From Planctomycetota bacterium (GTDB taxonomy: Bacteria; Planctomycetota; Planctomycetia; Planctomycetales; Planctomycetaceae), in assembly GCA_014584345.1 (NCBI GenBank), contig JACTNB010000033.1:310001-374000 (forward strand): a stretch of 64,000 nucleotides of DNA, in the 5' to 3' direction. The position numbers and the translations under genes are program-made. The stretch's first letter is position 1; the number at the start of each line of letters is the position of its first letter. The notes under the pieces were generated by a model. That model was not told the origin of the DNA. It saw nothing but the letters and a program-made list of their open reading frames with translations, and made no database searches. Below, one piece after another: positions 18,320-28,176 of this stretch.

Positions 18320-19636
18320 ATGAAATACATCCATTTAATCACCCTGTTTGTCCTGGTGGTCTCGTTATCCTCACGCGGAAATGCCGCGGATGAGTTCGAA
18401 CGGCCTCCCATCGATTACAGCCGGGGCACGCCCGACAATGCCATTTCCCGCTTACAGGGGATGCTGGATTCCGGCGAGCTGACCTTGAACTACGAGCCAC
18501 GCTTCGGGTATCTGCCCGCCCTGTTACAGGCGCTGCAAATTCCCCGGGAATCGCAGATGCTGGTCTTTTCGAAAACCAGCCTGCAACTACGCCGCATTAC
18601 CCCGCGGACTCCCCGGGCCATCTATTTCAACGACGATGTCTATCTGGGCTATTGCCACGCCGGAGACGTGCTCGAAATATCGGTCGCCGATTCCAATCTG
18701 GGGACCGTCTTCTACACACTCGACCAGGAAGCACGCGATTCGATTCAGTTCGTCCGCCACACCGATAACTGCCTGATCTGCCACAGTTCCTCGCGAACGG
18801 AAGGAGTCCCGGGACACCTCGTCCGCTCCCTGTTCGTGGAATCGACCGGCCAGCCGATATTCGCTGCGGGGAGTTACACCGTCGATCACACCACCCCGTT
18901 CGCCCAGCGCTGGGGAGGCTGGTACGTAACGGGAACGCACGGCACGCAAACCCATCTCGGCAACCTCGTGGTCGAGGGGAGACAGGTGCCGCAACCGGTG
19001 AATAACGAGGCAGGCCAGAACGTGACCGATCTCTCCACCCGGATCCTGACCACCAACTATCTCACACCCCACAGCGACCTGGTTGCCCTGATGCTGCTCG
19101 AACATCAGGCCTTTGTGCACAACCGCATCACCAAGGCCAACTTTGCCGCGCGGCAGGCGCTGCATTATCAGCGCACACTTAACGCGGCTCTGGGCGAAGC
19201 CGAGGAGAATCGGCTCGACAGCACCACGCGGCGCATCAACTCGGCCGCGGAGGACTTGCTGGATGCCCTGTTGATGGTGGACGAGGCGGAATTAGCCGCT
19301 CCCCTGCGAGGGACATCGGGATTCGCCGAGACGTTCGAAAAAATCGGGCCCCGCGATGATCGGCAACGCTCTCTCCGCGATCTCGATTTAAGCCGCAGGA
19401 TGTTCAAATATCCATGCAGCTATCTGATTTACTCCTCAAGTTTCGACGGCCTCCCCGAGGTGATTCACGAACATCTCTGGTTACGCCTGTGGGAAATTCT
19501 CACGGGCCGCGATACATCGCCGAAATACGCGCACCTCTCGACGCAAGACCGCACGGCAATTCTGGAAATTCTCGTGCAAACCAAACCCGGCTTACCCGAT
19601 TACTGGCAGCATGTTGCCGAACCGCTCTCCCGTTAA
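18320..19636 (+). CDS. exported monohaem c-type cytochrome of unknown family
   Basis: A 438-residue protein with a clear signal peptide (hydrophobic residues 4-17, cleavage near GNA-AD). It has a single haem-attachment motif, CLICH, at 151-155, preceded by FVRHTDNCL and followed by a segment resembling planctomycete and proteobacterial cytochromes annotated as hypothetical. The C-terminal half is mainly helical (ALNAALGEAEENRLDSTTRR). I chose ATG 18320 because AAGGGA lies nine bases upstream; an ATG three codons earlier is also possible. It follows hmp closely, so expression under the same Rrf2 regulator is likely. A role in periplasmic nitric oxide or peroxide handling is a guess. Confidence 0.75.
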   Translation: MKYIHLITLFVLVVSLSSRGNAADEFERPPIDYSRGTPDNAISRLQGMLDSGELTLNYEPRFGYLPALLQALQIPRESQMLVFSKTSLQLRRITPRTPRAIYFNDDVYLGYCHAGDVLEISVADSNLGTVFYTLDQEARDSIQFVRHTDNCLICHSSSRTEGVPGHLVRSLFVESTGQPIFAAGSYTVDHTTPFAQRWGGWYVTGTHGTQTHLGNLVVEGRQVPQPVNNEAGQNVTDLSTRILTTNYLTPHSDLVALMLLEHQAFVHNRITKANFAARQALHYQRTLNAALGEAEENRLDSTTRRINSAAEDLLDALLMVDEAELAAPLRGTSGFAETFEKIGPRDDRQRSLRDLDLSRRMFKYPCSYLIYSSSFDGLPEVIHEHLWLRLWEILTGRDTSPKYAHLSTQDRTAILEILVQTKPGLPDYWQHVAEPLSR

Positions 19637-19672
19637 CCAAGACCTCTTTGTCGCCTCGCGAAAAACCCTGAA

Positions 19673-19907
19673 ACTAGCCGGGCTCGTTTGGAAACGCGTT
19701 GATTTACGCAATTTCTCCGTGTGCCACTGGCTTTGCCTGGGCCCCCCGTTAACGTGAAATCATGAAGGCACTGGCGGAGACAAGGGCACACATCTTAGTT
19801 CACTTGAGTGGACTTATACGCAACGGATGCGGCCCAAGCGTGGCCCGCCTCCTTGTCGGCGTGTTGATTTATTGCGTAAGTCAACACGCCCTTACGAGCG
19901 CGGCTAG
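19673..19907. repeat. divergent member of the intergenic inverted-repeat family
   Basis: The left arm starts CTAGCCGGGCTCGT and continues to TTGATTTACGCAAT (about 19673-19710). The right arm runs from ATTGCGTAAGTCAA to GAGCGCGGCTAG (about 19870-19907). They pair over nearly 38 bases with a few mismatches. Internally, TGGCCCGCCTCC (19842 on) matches the right arm of the other copies, so this looks like a nested or older copy. The whole 19637-20150 gap contains no convincing gene; an open frame at 19762-19989 overlaps the repeat and is not credible. Confidence 0.7.
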
Positions 19908-20150
19908 TTTTTGCGGGGGTGTCGAGGAGGACACTTTGTCTACGCGGAAATGGCTCGTGGAAAATTCACAAACTTTTTGCTTGCCCTGAAACCTGATTCC
20001 ATCAAAATGAATTTGGATCGGGAGAGTACGACACCTCTTTCTTCCCCAGGGCCAAGGGGCAGGTGGCATGCATTCCCACTCCCTCCGCAAGCAGGTATCG
20101 CACGTTCGAGATGCCTGCCCGACGCTTCATGATTCCACGGAGGAGTTTTC

Positions 20151-20369
20151 ATGAAATACAATCTGCCGACTAGCGTGGCCGCCGTTGCCGATCTGGCTTT
20201 TCAAGCCACCCAACTGGGGATTCCGGGAGACCAGAACCCCATGGGGATCGCCAGTTTGCTGGGAGTCTTGGGCCTTGCGATTTGCCTGCTGCAACTCTCG
20301 CGGCAACTGGAAGAATACCTGGCAATGCACGACGAAACCTGCGTCTTCGAACAGACACCCGTGATCTGA
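20151..20369 (+). CDS. small membrane-anchored hypothetical protein
   Basis: A 72-residue protein preceded by a strong ribosome-binding site (GGAGGAG, five bases before the ATG), which is the main reason to accept it. It has one hydrophobic segment at about residues 33-50 (GIASLLGVLGLAICLLQL), then a short acidic tail. I do not recognise the family. It converges with the symporter gene (93-base gap), and no partner is evident. Confidence 0.6.
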   Translation: MKYNLPTSVAAVADLAFQATQLGIPGDQNPMGIASLLGVLGLAICLLQLSRQLEEYLAMHDETCVFEQTPVI

Positions 20370-20462
20370 TGCCTGTATGGCAGGTAGCCGGTTCGACTTG
20401 GGTAGCGGGAGTCGCCGTGCGCGGGTAGGGGGTCGGCTTCCGCAAAAGCGACTCCAAACGGT

Positions 20463-22586
20463 TCAAGTTCCAATTTGCACCATCAGAATGGCCAGCCCGA
20501 TAATCCCAAAGCAGACCGCAAAACAGACAATCACTCCCATCGCATCCAACAGCGTCGGCTTTTGAAATTCCAGTGAGGTTCCCGGGAACAGTTTTCTGGC
20601 TTCCAGCGCCGCTCTGTCGTTCAGGCATTGCGCAATGGCTTCGCTGTCCTTCACGGGATCCTGGATGACCGGAGTTTTCATCTTTGCATAATAGCGATCG
20701 AGTGCGGCTTCACTGTTTTTCCGGGTCATCAGACTGACGAGAATCATCACCAGGAAGGGGCCGATAATGATCGGGGGAAGTTCCAGCGTGGAAATGGTGG
20801 CGTTCGTGAACGGAGTAAAATCGACCCCCAGGAACTGGTACAGCAGAAATTCCAGACGGAAGTTCCCTTGTCCCTGAAAGCGGGTTCCTTCGGGATATTG
20901 CAGAATGACCTGCGTCGTCCGCGCGTCGAGTTGCCGGGGTTCCCCCACGGGAAGGGGTTTCGCACCGTCCAGGGGAACAAGTTTCCTGGACCAGAAAATG
21001 GGTTTCCCTCCTTCGACCGACTCCTGCGTGATCTCTTCCCCCACGACAAGCGGCGCGGGAGCAGGGCCGAGCGAAGGGTTCCAGGATTCAATCAACGTCT
21101 CGCGAATGGAGACATCGGAGGGGGCCGCCTTGCGCGTGGAAATAGTTTTGACAATCTGGTTCGTCGCATGAAAACGGGGGTTTTCCGTCAAGCCGGGCAC
21201 CATCCGCGGAGCCAGGAAGGGGATCGCAAAAAACAGCAACGCACAATAGGCAACGGTAACCCAGGCCGCGGTCGTGGTCGCCTTTCGCCAGTACATGCCC
21301 ACCCAGAAGGGGGCGGCAAACAGTACCGGGAATACCCAGGTCAACTCGAGTTGCTCAAGCATGTTCATCATGAACAGCGAAATCAGCACCGCGCCCCCCA
21401 CCACCAGCGAACCCGAAACCCGCCCCAGCAACAGGCACTGCTTTTCCGTCGCATCGCGGTTGATGAACGGGACGTAGATATTGCGCACCACCAGGGCCGA
21501 GCCAACCACCATGTAGGCATCGACGCTGCTCATCAAAGCCGCAAGCAGACAGGCCAGCATCAATCCTCGCAACCCTGGCCCCAGTAACTCCCGCGACGCC
21601 ACTCCCCAAGTCTTGTCGGGATCGCTGGCCAATTCGGGATGATCCGCGTACAACGCCAACGCAATCAATGCCGTCAACACCCAGCCCAGCGTGCAGAACC
21701 GCTTCAAGAAATTCCCGGTCACCAGGCCGATCCGGGCACTGCTTTCGTTCTTCGCCGAGCCGCCTCCCGTGGCGATAAAATGCGGCTGCACCACGATGCC
21801 CACCAGATTGATGATCACCACCGCGATAATCCGGTGCAGCGGGAATTCACTATTGCTGGTCGATCCCACTACGCTGAAATACTCCTTCGGAATCTGCTGA
21901 TGCATGATGCCGAAACCAAGCCACCAGCTTCCCCCCTCCGGTCCAAACTTCTCGACCAGGGCCTGTAAACCCAGGGGGATCAGAATGATCGACAACAGGA
22001 TGATACACAACCCCTGAATCAGGTCGGTGTAATAGGCGGCCTCCAGTCCCCCCGCAATCCCGTAAATCAACACCACCAGCCCAATCACGGGAACCAGCGC
22101 GTACTCCAGCGGAAGGCTTTGCCCCAGCAACACCACTTCCGAATACCCAATCAGCGGGGCGGCCACCTTGCCGATCGCCGAAAAGAACATCGACCCATAA
22201 ACCATGAAAAACAGCAGCCCGAACACGGCATAAGCGGCTCCCAGGCGGGGCGATTCGTATCGCTCCACAAACCAGTCGCCCAGCGTCAAATGCCGCATCC
22301 GCCGGTACCACACTCCCGCAATCCAGTAAAATGGCGTGACGAACAACCAGTACATCACGCTCCACATGCCGCTCATCCCCCCCGTGAACGTCGTCCGGGC
22401 GGTATTCACAGGATCGCTGGAACCGGTCCCCGCTCCAAACGCGGCAAAGGTTTGCAGCAGTTTGCCGAACGATCGCCCCCCCAGGAAATAATCTTCCTGC
22501 TTCTTAATTTGCAGGGAGGTAATCACGCCGATCACGATCAGAATCAGGAAATATCCAGCCAGAACGGCGTAATCGAGGGCGACCAT
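20463..22586 (-). CDS. sodium:solute symporter (SSS family)
   Basis: A 707-residue integral inner-membrane transporter of the SSS/SLC5 family. Typical segments are DYFLGGRSFGKLLQTFAAFG near residue 32, GTGSSDPVNTARTTFTGG at the putative sodium site, and LIYGIAGGLEAAYYTDLIQG in mid-protein. About 13 hydrophobic segments can be picked out. It exceeds the usual 500-550 residues because of a soluble insertion at about 470-590 before the last helices. The substrate is not evident; planctomycete relatives lie beside sugar and sulfatase loci. The next gene upstream in the same direction is an AraC/PAS regulator, 160 bases away. Confidence 0.9.
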   Translation of the reverse strand: MVALDYAVLAGYFLILIVIGVITSLQIKKQEDYFLGGRSFGKLLQTFAAFGAGTGSSDPVNTARTTFTGGMSGMWSVMYWLFVTPFYWIAGVWYRRMRHLTLGDWFVERYESPRLGAAYAVFGLLFFMVYGSMFFSAIGKVAAPLIGYSEVVLLGQSLPLEYALVPVIGLVVLIYGIAGGLEAAYYTDLIQGLCIILLSIILIPLGLQALVEKFGPEGGSWWLGFGIMHQQIPKEYFSVVGSTSNSEFPLHRIIAVVIINLVGIVVQPHFIATGGGSAKNESSARIGLVTGNFLKRFCTLGWVLTALIALALYADHPELASDPDKTWGVASRELLGPGLRGLMLACLLAALMSSVDAYMVVGSALVVRNIYVPFINRDATEKQCLLLGRVSGSLVVGGAVLISLFMMNMLEQLELTWVFPVLFAAPFWVGMYWRKATTTAAWVTVAYCALLFFAIPFLAPRMVPGLTENPRFHATNQIVKTISTRKAAPSDVSIRETLIESWNPSLGPAPAPLVVGEEITQESVEGGKPIFWSRKLVPLDGAKPLPVGEPRQLDARTTQVILQYPEGTRFQGQGNFRLEFLLYQFLGVDFTPFTNATISTLELPPIIIGPFLVMILVSLMTRKNSEAALDRYYAKMKTPVIQDPVKDSEAIAQCLNDRAALEARKLFPGTSLEFQKPTLLDAMGVIVCFAVCFGIIGLAILMVQIGT

Positions 22587-22746
22587 GGCATTTCGTCCTT
22601 GCGAGCGGGAACTGAGAGCGGGAATAGTAAATGCAGAACAAACGCTGCGGCAACCGGAGATGCAACTCTCCTGTCATGCTTTTATCGCCAACCGATATCA
22701 CGTGTCAACCAGCCACGTCGATCCTGGGCCCTGACGCCAGAGCCGC

Positions 22747-23499
22747 CTACCGCAGGAATCGCTTGCGAAAGGCTGCGGGAGTCATCCCCGTCACTTCACG
22801 GAAGCGGCGAGTGAAGTGGCTCTGATCGGTAAAACCGGTTTCGCTGGCAATTTCCGCCAGCCCGCGCGACGTGGTGGTCAACAGGCGTTGAGCAGCCTGA
22901 ATGCGTACCTTTCTCAGATACTCCAAGGGCGTCATGCGGAGCAATTGACGAAAACGGCGGTTGAAGTGCGTCGGGGAAATCCCCGCCAGGCGCGCCATCT
23001 CCGCCATCGAAATCGGTTCCGCGTATTCCGCTTCGATGTGCCTCACGACCGGTAGCAGTTCCTGAAAATACCGCGACATTTCCGCCTGATCCTCAATGCG
23101 ATACATGGCACCTGCAATGCCAATCACCGTCCCCTCCGGGGCAAACAAGGGAGTCTTGGTGGAAACATACCATCGAGGGACATGCCGGCGATGCAGCACC
23201 AGCCAGACCTGCCCCGGCAAGGGCCGTCGGCTCGCCATCACGCGGCGATCCTCTTCCATGTAGGCTTCCGCCAACAAGGGGGGATGAAAATCTCGGTCGG
23301 TCTTCCCCAAGGCTTGCGATTCCTCCTCCAGACCATGATTCTCCAGGAACAGCGAGTTCACCTTGACGAAGCGATTCTGGCTATCCTTGGCGTAAAAATA
23401 GACTTCCGGCAGCGCATCGAACAGCGCAATAACGGACTCCGCCAGAGGTTGCTGGCGAAAAAACGCGGTCTGAAACGAAAGCGGGCTCGTGGCAGGCAT
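22747..23499 (-). CDS. AraC-family regulator with N-terminal PAS domain
   Basis: A 250-residue regulator. The N-terminal part (about 15-130) is a PAS-type sensor: ALFDALPEVYFYAKDSQNRF, then GKTDRDFHPPLLAEAYMEED, and TPLFAPEGTVIGIAG. The C-terminal 100 residues are two helix-turn-helix motifs of AraC type (ISMAEMARLAGISPTHFNRR and LAEIASETGFTDQSHFTRRF). The ATG at 23499 is preferred to a TTG 12 codons earlier, though neither has a good ribosome-binding site. It is divergent from the PSD1/DUF1501 cluster starting at 23619 and shares its direction with the symporter, so it may control either or both. Ligand unknown. Confidence 0.88.
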   Translation of the reverse strand: MPATSPLSFQTAFFRQQPLAESVIALFDALPEVYFYAKDSQNRFVKVNSLFLENHGLEEESQALGKTDRDFHPPLLAEAYMEEDRRVMASRRPLPGQVWLVLHRRHVPRWYVSTKTPLFAPEGTVIGIAGAMYRIEDQAEMSRYFQELLPVVRHIEAEYAEPISMAEMARLAGISPTHFNRRFRQLLRMTPLEYLRKVRIQAAQRLLTTTSRGLAEIASETGFTDQSHFTRRFREVTGMTPAAFRKRFLR

Positions 23500-23618
23500 G
23501 GTCAGAATGTACCAAAGATAGCCCCCCTTGTCCAAGACTGCGGCCCCCCCGAGGCGTATGCTGTGAGATATCCGTATGGGTGATTTCCGTGCCTGACTGT
23601 TACAACCGCGGAGGAGTA

Positions 23619-26600
23619 ATGATTCGCTCTCTGACGATTCCCCTGCTGCTCGTGTGCCTGATGCCGGTCTCCCGCGTTCTGGCTTCGGATACCGCGATCC
23701 AGTTCCGTCGCGACATTCTGCCCCTGCTTTCGGATCGCTGTTTTCACTGCCATGGACCCGATGAATCGCATCGCGAGGCCGGCTTGAGGCTCGATCTGCG
23801 GGAGCATGCCCTCGCGGAACGGGATGGTGGCCGGGCCATTGTTCCGGGGCAACCCGAAAAAAGCGAACTCCTGCTGCGGATCGCCAGTGGGGATGACACG
23901 CTCGTCATGCCTCCCGTCGATTCGCATCGCAAACCCCTGTCTCCACGGGAAATTGCCCTCGTGCGCCAGTGGATTGCCGAAGGGGCCGAGTGGGGACGGC
24001 ACTGGTCCTTCGAAAAACCCGTGCGACCGGCAGTGCCGGATCTTGCCCGTCACCCGATTGACGCCTTCATCCGCGCGCGGTTGCGCGAAGCGAAACTCTC
24101 CCCTGCCCCACCGGCGGAACCGCATGTGCAGTTGAGACGCGTGACGTTTGATCTGACGGGACTCCCTCCGACACGCGAGGAACTGGACGCGTTTCTGGCG
24201 AACCCAACTTCGGACGCCTACGCCGCCGTTGTGGACCGCCTGCTCGGGTCGCCCCATTACGGCGAACGGATGGCGATGTGGTGGCTCGATGCCGCCCGCT
24301 ATTCCGATACCGACGGGTATCAGCAGGATGCCACCCGTGCCAACTGGCCCTGGCGCGACTGGGTGATCCAATCGTTCAACGACAACAAACCCTACGACCA
24401 GTTCACGCTCGAGCAATTCGCTGGTGATCTGCTTCCCGAGGCGACGCCCGAACAGATTCTCGCCACCTGTTTTCATCGCAACCACATGACGAACGGCGAA
24501 GGCGGGCGCGATCCCGAGGAATCACGAATCGATTATGTCATTGACCGCGTGAACACCACGGGCACCGTCTGGCTGGGATTGACGCTGGGCTGTTGCCAAT
24601 GCCACTCGCATAAATTCGACCCGGTCTCTCAGCACGATTACTACAGCCTGTTTGCGTTTTTTAACAGCATCGATGAAGACGGGCGGGCGGGCGGCGGGGC
24701 GAAACCCTATCTGAAATACCAATCGCCCCGCACGGCAGAGGTACTCGCCGATGCCCAGCAACTTGTCGAGACGCGCGGCCGGATCGAAGCAGATTTTCGC
24801 GCGCGGGCGGAACGTGCATTCGAACCCTGGTTGCAGGCGCGCGTGGAGGAGGTCAAGCGTGACTTTACCGCCTGGCATCCCGTGCAGGCCCGCCGACTGG
24901 AATCCGTGGCGGGCACGCTCTTGCTGCAAGAGACCGATCACGCCATTCAAACCTCCGGTCCCCTCCCTCGTCAAGACGATTATCGAATCACCTTTCGCCC
25001 GGAACTGGACCGGATCACGGGAATTCGCCTGGAGGTATTGCCTCATCCCACGCATACCGAGGGAAAGCTTTCCCGTGGCGCAAGCGGCGAATTCATTCTG
25101 ACAAACGTGAAACTTCAGGTGCGTAAACAGGGGAAGTCGCAATTGCGAGACCTCGATCTGGCCGGCGCGGTGGCCGATCACGAACCCGATGTCAAGGGCC
25201 GCAATTACGGCAAGGTGCAAGACACTCTCGACGACGATCCCCGCAATGGCTGGACCACCGCCGATCACCAGCCCCACGCCCCCCATGTCGCTCTCTTCGC
25301 ACTGGCCGAACCGCTGATTCTGAGCGAGGACGAAGAATTGATCCTGGTGCTGTACCACCGCTCGACCGTGGGGGACGCGAACATCGGGCGGTTCCGACTG
25401 AGTGTGACGGACCAACCGGGGAACGCAGTGAAATCCCTGGATCCCATGCCGCTGGAAAGGCTTGCAGAGCATCTCCGCGGCCCCCATCGGGGCAAACCCC
25501 TCGATCCCGACCTGAGGTCGCGGATACTGGAACAGTTTCTGGCCGATCACGACGACTATCAACAGGCCAAGGCGGAGTTCGACCGCGCGAATCAACAACT
25601 GACGGCATTCCGCAAGGCGGCCGGAGAACTGAATGTCATGGTACTGCAGGAACGGGAAGTGCCGAGGACGACGCATATCCTCAAGCGGGGGGTCTGGGAT
25701 CAAAAGGGAGATGCAGTCTCCCCCGGATTTCCTGAGGCAATCCTGCCCCAGTCTGCCGAGTTGTCCCGTACGCGTCTCGATCTGGCCAAATGGCTGGTTT
25801 CCCCGGAGAATCCGCTGTCGGCTCGCGTGGTGGTGAATCAACTCTGGCAACTCTGCTTCGGCTCGGGCCTGGTCCGAACTCCCGATGACTTCGGCCTGCA
25901 GGGAGATTTCCCCACGCATCCCGAATTGCTGGACTGGATGGCGCTGGAGTTGATCGACCACAACTGGGATCTGCAGCACGTTCTCCGCCTGATCGTCACC
26001 AGTGAAACGTATCGTCAAAGCAGTACGGCCACCGCCGCACAACTCGAACGCGACCCCGAAAATCGATTATGGGGACGCGGCGCGCGTTTCCGCTTGCCAA
26101 GTTGGATGATTCGCGATTCCGCCCTGCGCAGCAGTGGACTGCTGGAACCGACGCTTGGCGGCCCCCCCGTGTATCCGTATCAGCCTGAAGGGGTGTGGGA
26201 GGAAATGTTCATGGGGCGTTTCCGCTACGAACCGAGCCAAGGGACCGCTCAGTTCCGAAGAACCGTGTATGCGTTCTGGCGTCGCTCGGCTGCCCCCACG
26301 TTTCTGTTCGATTCCGCCCAGCGTCGCGTCTGCGAAGTCGGCATGCATCGGACCAATACTCCTCTGCACGCCCTCACGCTGATCAACGACCTGACGATGC
26401 TGGAAGCCTCCCGCCATCTGGGACACCGCGTACTGACGCAGAAAGCCGAGCCCTCGGAGCGAATCGCCTGGTTGTTTCAACAGATTACGTCCCGACTGCC
26501 GACACCCGCCGAAGGGCAGATCCTGGAGACCCGTCTGCAACAATCGCTGACCTATTACAACCAACATCCCGACCAGGCTCGACTCCTGTTGAGTTTTGGT

Positions 26601-26702
26601 CAACCCGAGCAGAAACTGGCCGAGCCGCGTTCCGAACTCGCCGCGTATTTCCTGCTGGCAAGCATGATTTTCAATCTGGATGAGGCCATCACCCATGAAT
26701 AA
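23619..26702 (+). CDS. PSD1 protein: cytochrome c (CXXCH), DUF1549, inserted beta domain, DUF1553
   Basis: A 1027-residue exported protein with a signal peptide (residues 3-22) and a planctomycete cytochrome c domain whose haem motif CFHCH is at 41-45. The neighbouring VPGQPEKSELLLRI and VRQWIAEGAEWG are typical. DUF1549 follows (VTFDLTGLPPTREELDAFL) with a second motif CCQCHSHKFDP near residue 325. A galactose-binding-like insertion lies at about 430-600, then DUF1553 to the end (LASMIFNLDEAITHE). The start at 23619 has GGAGG four bases upstream. Its last eight bases overlap the DUF1501 gene, indicating coupling. Probably a surface redox partner of DUF1501; reaction unknown. Confidence 0.93.
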   Translation: MIRSLTIPLLLVCLMPVSRVLASDTAIQFRRDILPLLSDRCFHCHGPDESHREAGLRLDLREHALAERDGGRAIVPGQPEKSELLLRIASGDDTLVMPPVDSHRKPLSPREIALVRQWIAEGAEWGRHWSFEKPVRPAVPDLARHPIDAFIRARLREAKLSPAPPAEPHVQLRRVTFDLTGLPPTREELDAFLANPTSDAYAAVVDRLLGSPHYGERMAMWWLDAARYSDTDGYQQDATRANWPWRDWVIQSFNDNKPYDQFTLEQFAGDLLPEATPEQILATCFHRNHMTNGEGGRDPEESRIDYVIDRVNTTGTVWLGLTLGCCQCHSHKFDPVSQHDYYSLFAFFNSIDEDGRAGGGAKPYLKYQSPRTAEVLADAQQLVETRGRIEADFRARAERAFEPWLQARVEEVKRDFTAWHPVQARRLESVAGTLLLQETDHAIQTSGPLPRQDDYRITFRPELDRITGIRLEVLPHPTHTEGKLSRGASGEFILTNVKLQVRKQGKSQLRDLDLAGAVADHEPDVKGRNYGKVQDTLDDDPRNGWTTADHQPHAPHVALFALAEPLILSEDEELILVLYHRSTVGDANIGRFRLSVTDQPGNAVKSLDPMPLERLAEHLRGPHRGKPLDPDLRSRILEQFLADHDDYQQAKAEFDRANQQLTAFRKAAGELNVMVLQEREVPRTTHILKRGVWDQKGDAVSPGFPEAILPQSAELSRTRLDLAKWLVSPENPLSARVVVNQLWQLCFGSGLVRTPDDFGLQGDFPTHPELLDWMALELIDHNWDLQHVLRLIVTSETYRQSSTATAAQLERDPENRLWGRGARFRLPSWMIRDSALRSSGLLEPTLGGPPVYPYQPEGVWEEMFMGRFRYEPSQGTAQFRRTVYAFWRRSAAPTFLFDSAQRRVCEVGMHRTNTPLHALTLINDLTMLEASRHLGHRVLTQKAEPSERIAWLFQQITSRLPTPAEGQILETRLQQSLTYYNQHPDQARLLLSFGQPEQKLAEPRSELAAYFLLASMIFNLDEAITHE

Positions 26703-28176
26703 GCCCCCCGTTCCCGATTCCGCCACGTTGCCCCGGTTGGATGCTCTGTTTTCGCAGGCGCGCCGTTATTTTCTCGGACAAGGCGCCGGAGTTAGCTTGG
26801 GAGCCCTGGCCCTGGGGCAACTCCAGCAGGCCGCCCGGGCGACGGAGGCTGCTTCCACACGCGGCCTGCCGGGCCTGCCGCATCACGCGCCGCGCGCCCG
26901 CAACGTAATTTACCTGACACAATCGGGCGGCCCGTCGCAGCTTGAATTATTCGATGACAAGCCCGGCCTGCGCGAATGGGCCGGCAAGGAACTGCCCGAA
27001 AGCGTCAGGCAGGGGCAGCGGTTGACAACCATGACCGCCAATCAGCAACAGCTGATCATGCCCGCCCGAACACGCTTTACGCGCCACGGACAAAGCGGAG
27101 CGACCATCGGCGAGTGGCTTCCCTACCATGGCCGCGTCGCCGACGATCTCTGTTTCGTCAAGTCGATGGTGACCGATCAGATTAACCATGCGCCCGCCAT
27201 GACGAAAATGCTCACCGGACATCAACTCCCGGGACGTCCCAGCCTGGGAGCCTGGACCAGCTACGGGCTCGGGAGCGAGAATCGGAATCTGCCCGATTAT
27301 CTGGTACTCATTTCCCGCATGAAACGCCCCAGCGATCAACCCTTGTACGACCATTACTGGGGGAGTGGCTTTCTCGCGTCGCGGTATCAGGGGGTCAAGC
27401 TCCGCAACGCGCGAGATCCCGTGCTGTATCTGCAAGACCCCGCCGGTCTCCCCCGCGAACTGCGGCGGAGCATGCTCGATGGGTTGGGCGAGTTGAATCA
27501 GTTACGGTTTGACCAGACGGGGGATCCCGAAATCGAGACTCGCATTCGCCAGTACGAAATGGCCTGGCGCATGCAAACCAGTATCCCCGAACTGGCCGAC
27601 CTGGCAGACGAGCCGGAATCGACCTTTGAACTTTACGGGCCCGATTCCCGTCGTCCCGGAAGTTATGCCGCCAACTGTATCCTGGCACGCCGGCTTGTTG
27701 AACGAGGCGTGCGGTTCGTACAACTCTTTCATCCAGATTGGGACCATCATAGCCGCCTCAGTTCCTGGTGCGTGGCGCGGTGTCGCGATACCGATCAGGC
27801 CAGCGCGGCGCTGGTTACGGATCTCAAGCAACGGGGACTGCTCGACGAGACCCTTGTGTTATGGGGGGGTGAATTCGGGCGGGGCGTGGCTGGCCAGGGG
27901 CAATGGGACAGTCCCGAGGGAGGCCGCGATCATCATCCCCGCTGCTTCACGATGTGGCTGGCGGGCGGAGGAATTCGGCCCGGTATCACTTACGGCGCGA
28001 CCGACGAGTTCAGCTACAATGTCGCGGAAAACCCGGTGCATGTCCGCGATCTGCACGCCACGTTGCTGCACCTGCTGGGAATTGAACACGATCGCTTTTC
28101 CTACCGCTTTCAAGGGCTGGACTTCAAATTAACCGGCGTCGAAGAAACACGGATCGTCCGCGACCTCCTGGCATGA
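26695..28176 (+). CDS. DUF1501 protein coupled to the upstream PSD1 gene
   Basis: A 493-residue protein starting inside the end of the PSD1 gene (8-base overlap). The N-terminus contains a twin-arginine-like ARRYFLGQGAG with a hydrophobic core. Family markers are VIYLTQSGGPSQLELFDDKP, FVKSMVTDQINHAPAM, VLWGGEFGRG and RDHHPRCFTMWLAGGG near the C-terminus. These match the alkaline-phosphatase-like DUF1501 family. The gene is strongly similar to the DUF1501 gene at 31565-32995, so this PSD1/DUF1501 pair and the next look like a tandem duplication. Confidence 0.93.
   Translation: MNKPPVPDSATLPRLDALFSQARRYFLGQGAGVSLGALALGQLQQAARATEAASTRGLPGLPHHAPRARNVIYLTQSGGPSQLELFDDKPGLREWAGKELPESVRQGQRLTTMTANQQQLIMPARTRFTRHGQSGATIGEWLPYHGRVADDLCFVKSMVTDQINHAPAMTKMLTGHQLPGRPSLGAWTSYGLGSENRNLPDYLVLISRMKRPSDQPLYDHYWGSGFLASRYQGVKLRNARDPVLYLQDPAGLPRELRRSMLDGLGELNQLRFDQTGDPEIETRIRQYEMAWRMQTSIPELADLADEPESTFELYGPDSRRPGSYAANCILARRLVERGVRFVQLFHPDWDHHSRLSSWCVARCRDTDQASAALVTDLKQRGLLDETLVLWGGEFGRGVAGQGQWDSPEGGRDHHPRCFTMWLAGGGIRPGITYGATDEFSYNVAENPVHVRDLHATLLHLLGIEHDRFSYRFQGLDFKLTGVEETRIVRDLLA

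Noticed and set aside
19762..19989. A 75-residue rightward frame with an ATG
   Set aside because: It lies across the inverted-repeat element and has no ribosome-binding site.
24522..26042. A 506-residue leftward frame
   Set aside because: Antisense to the first PSD1 gene; composition is a mirror of the real gene.
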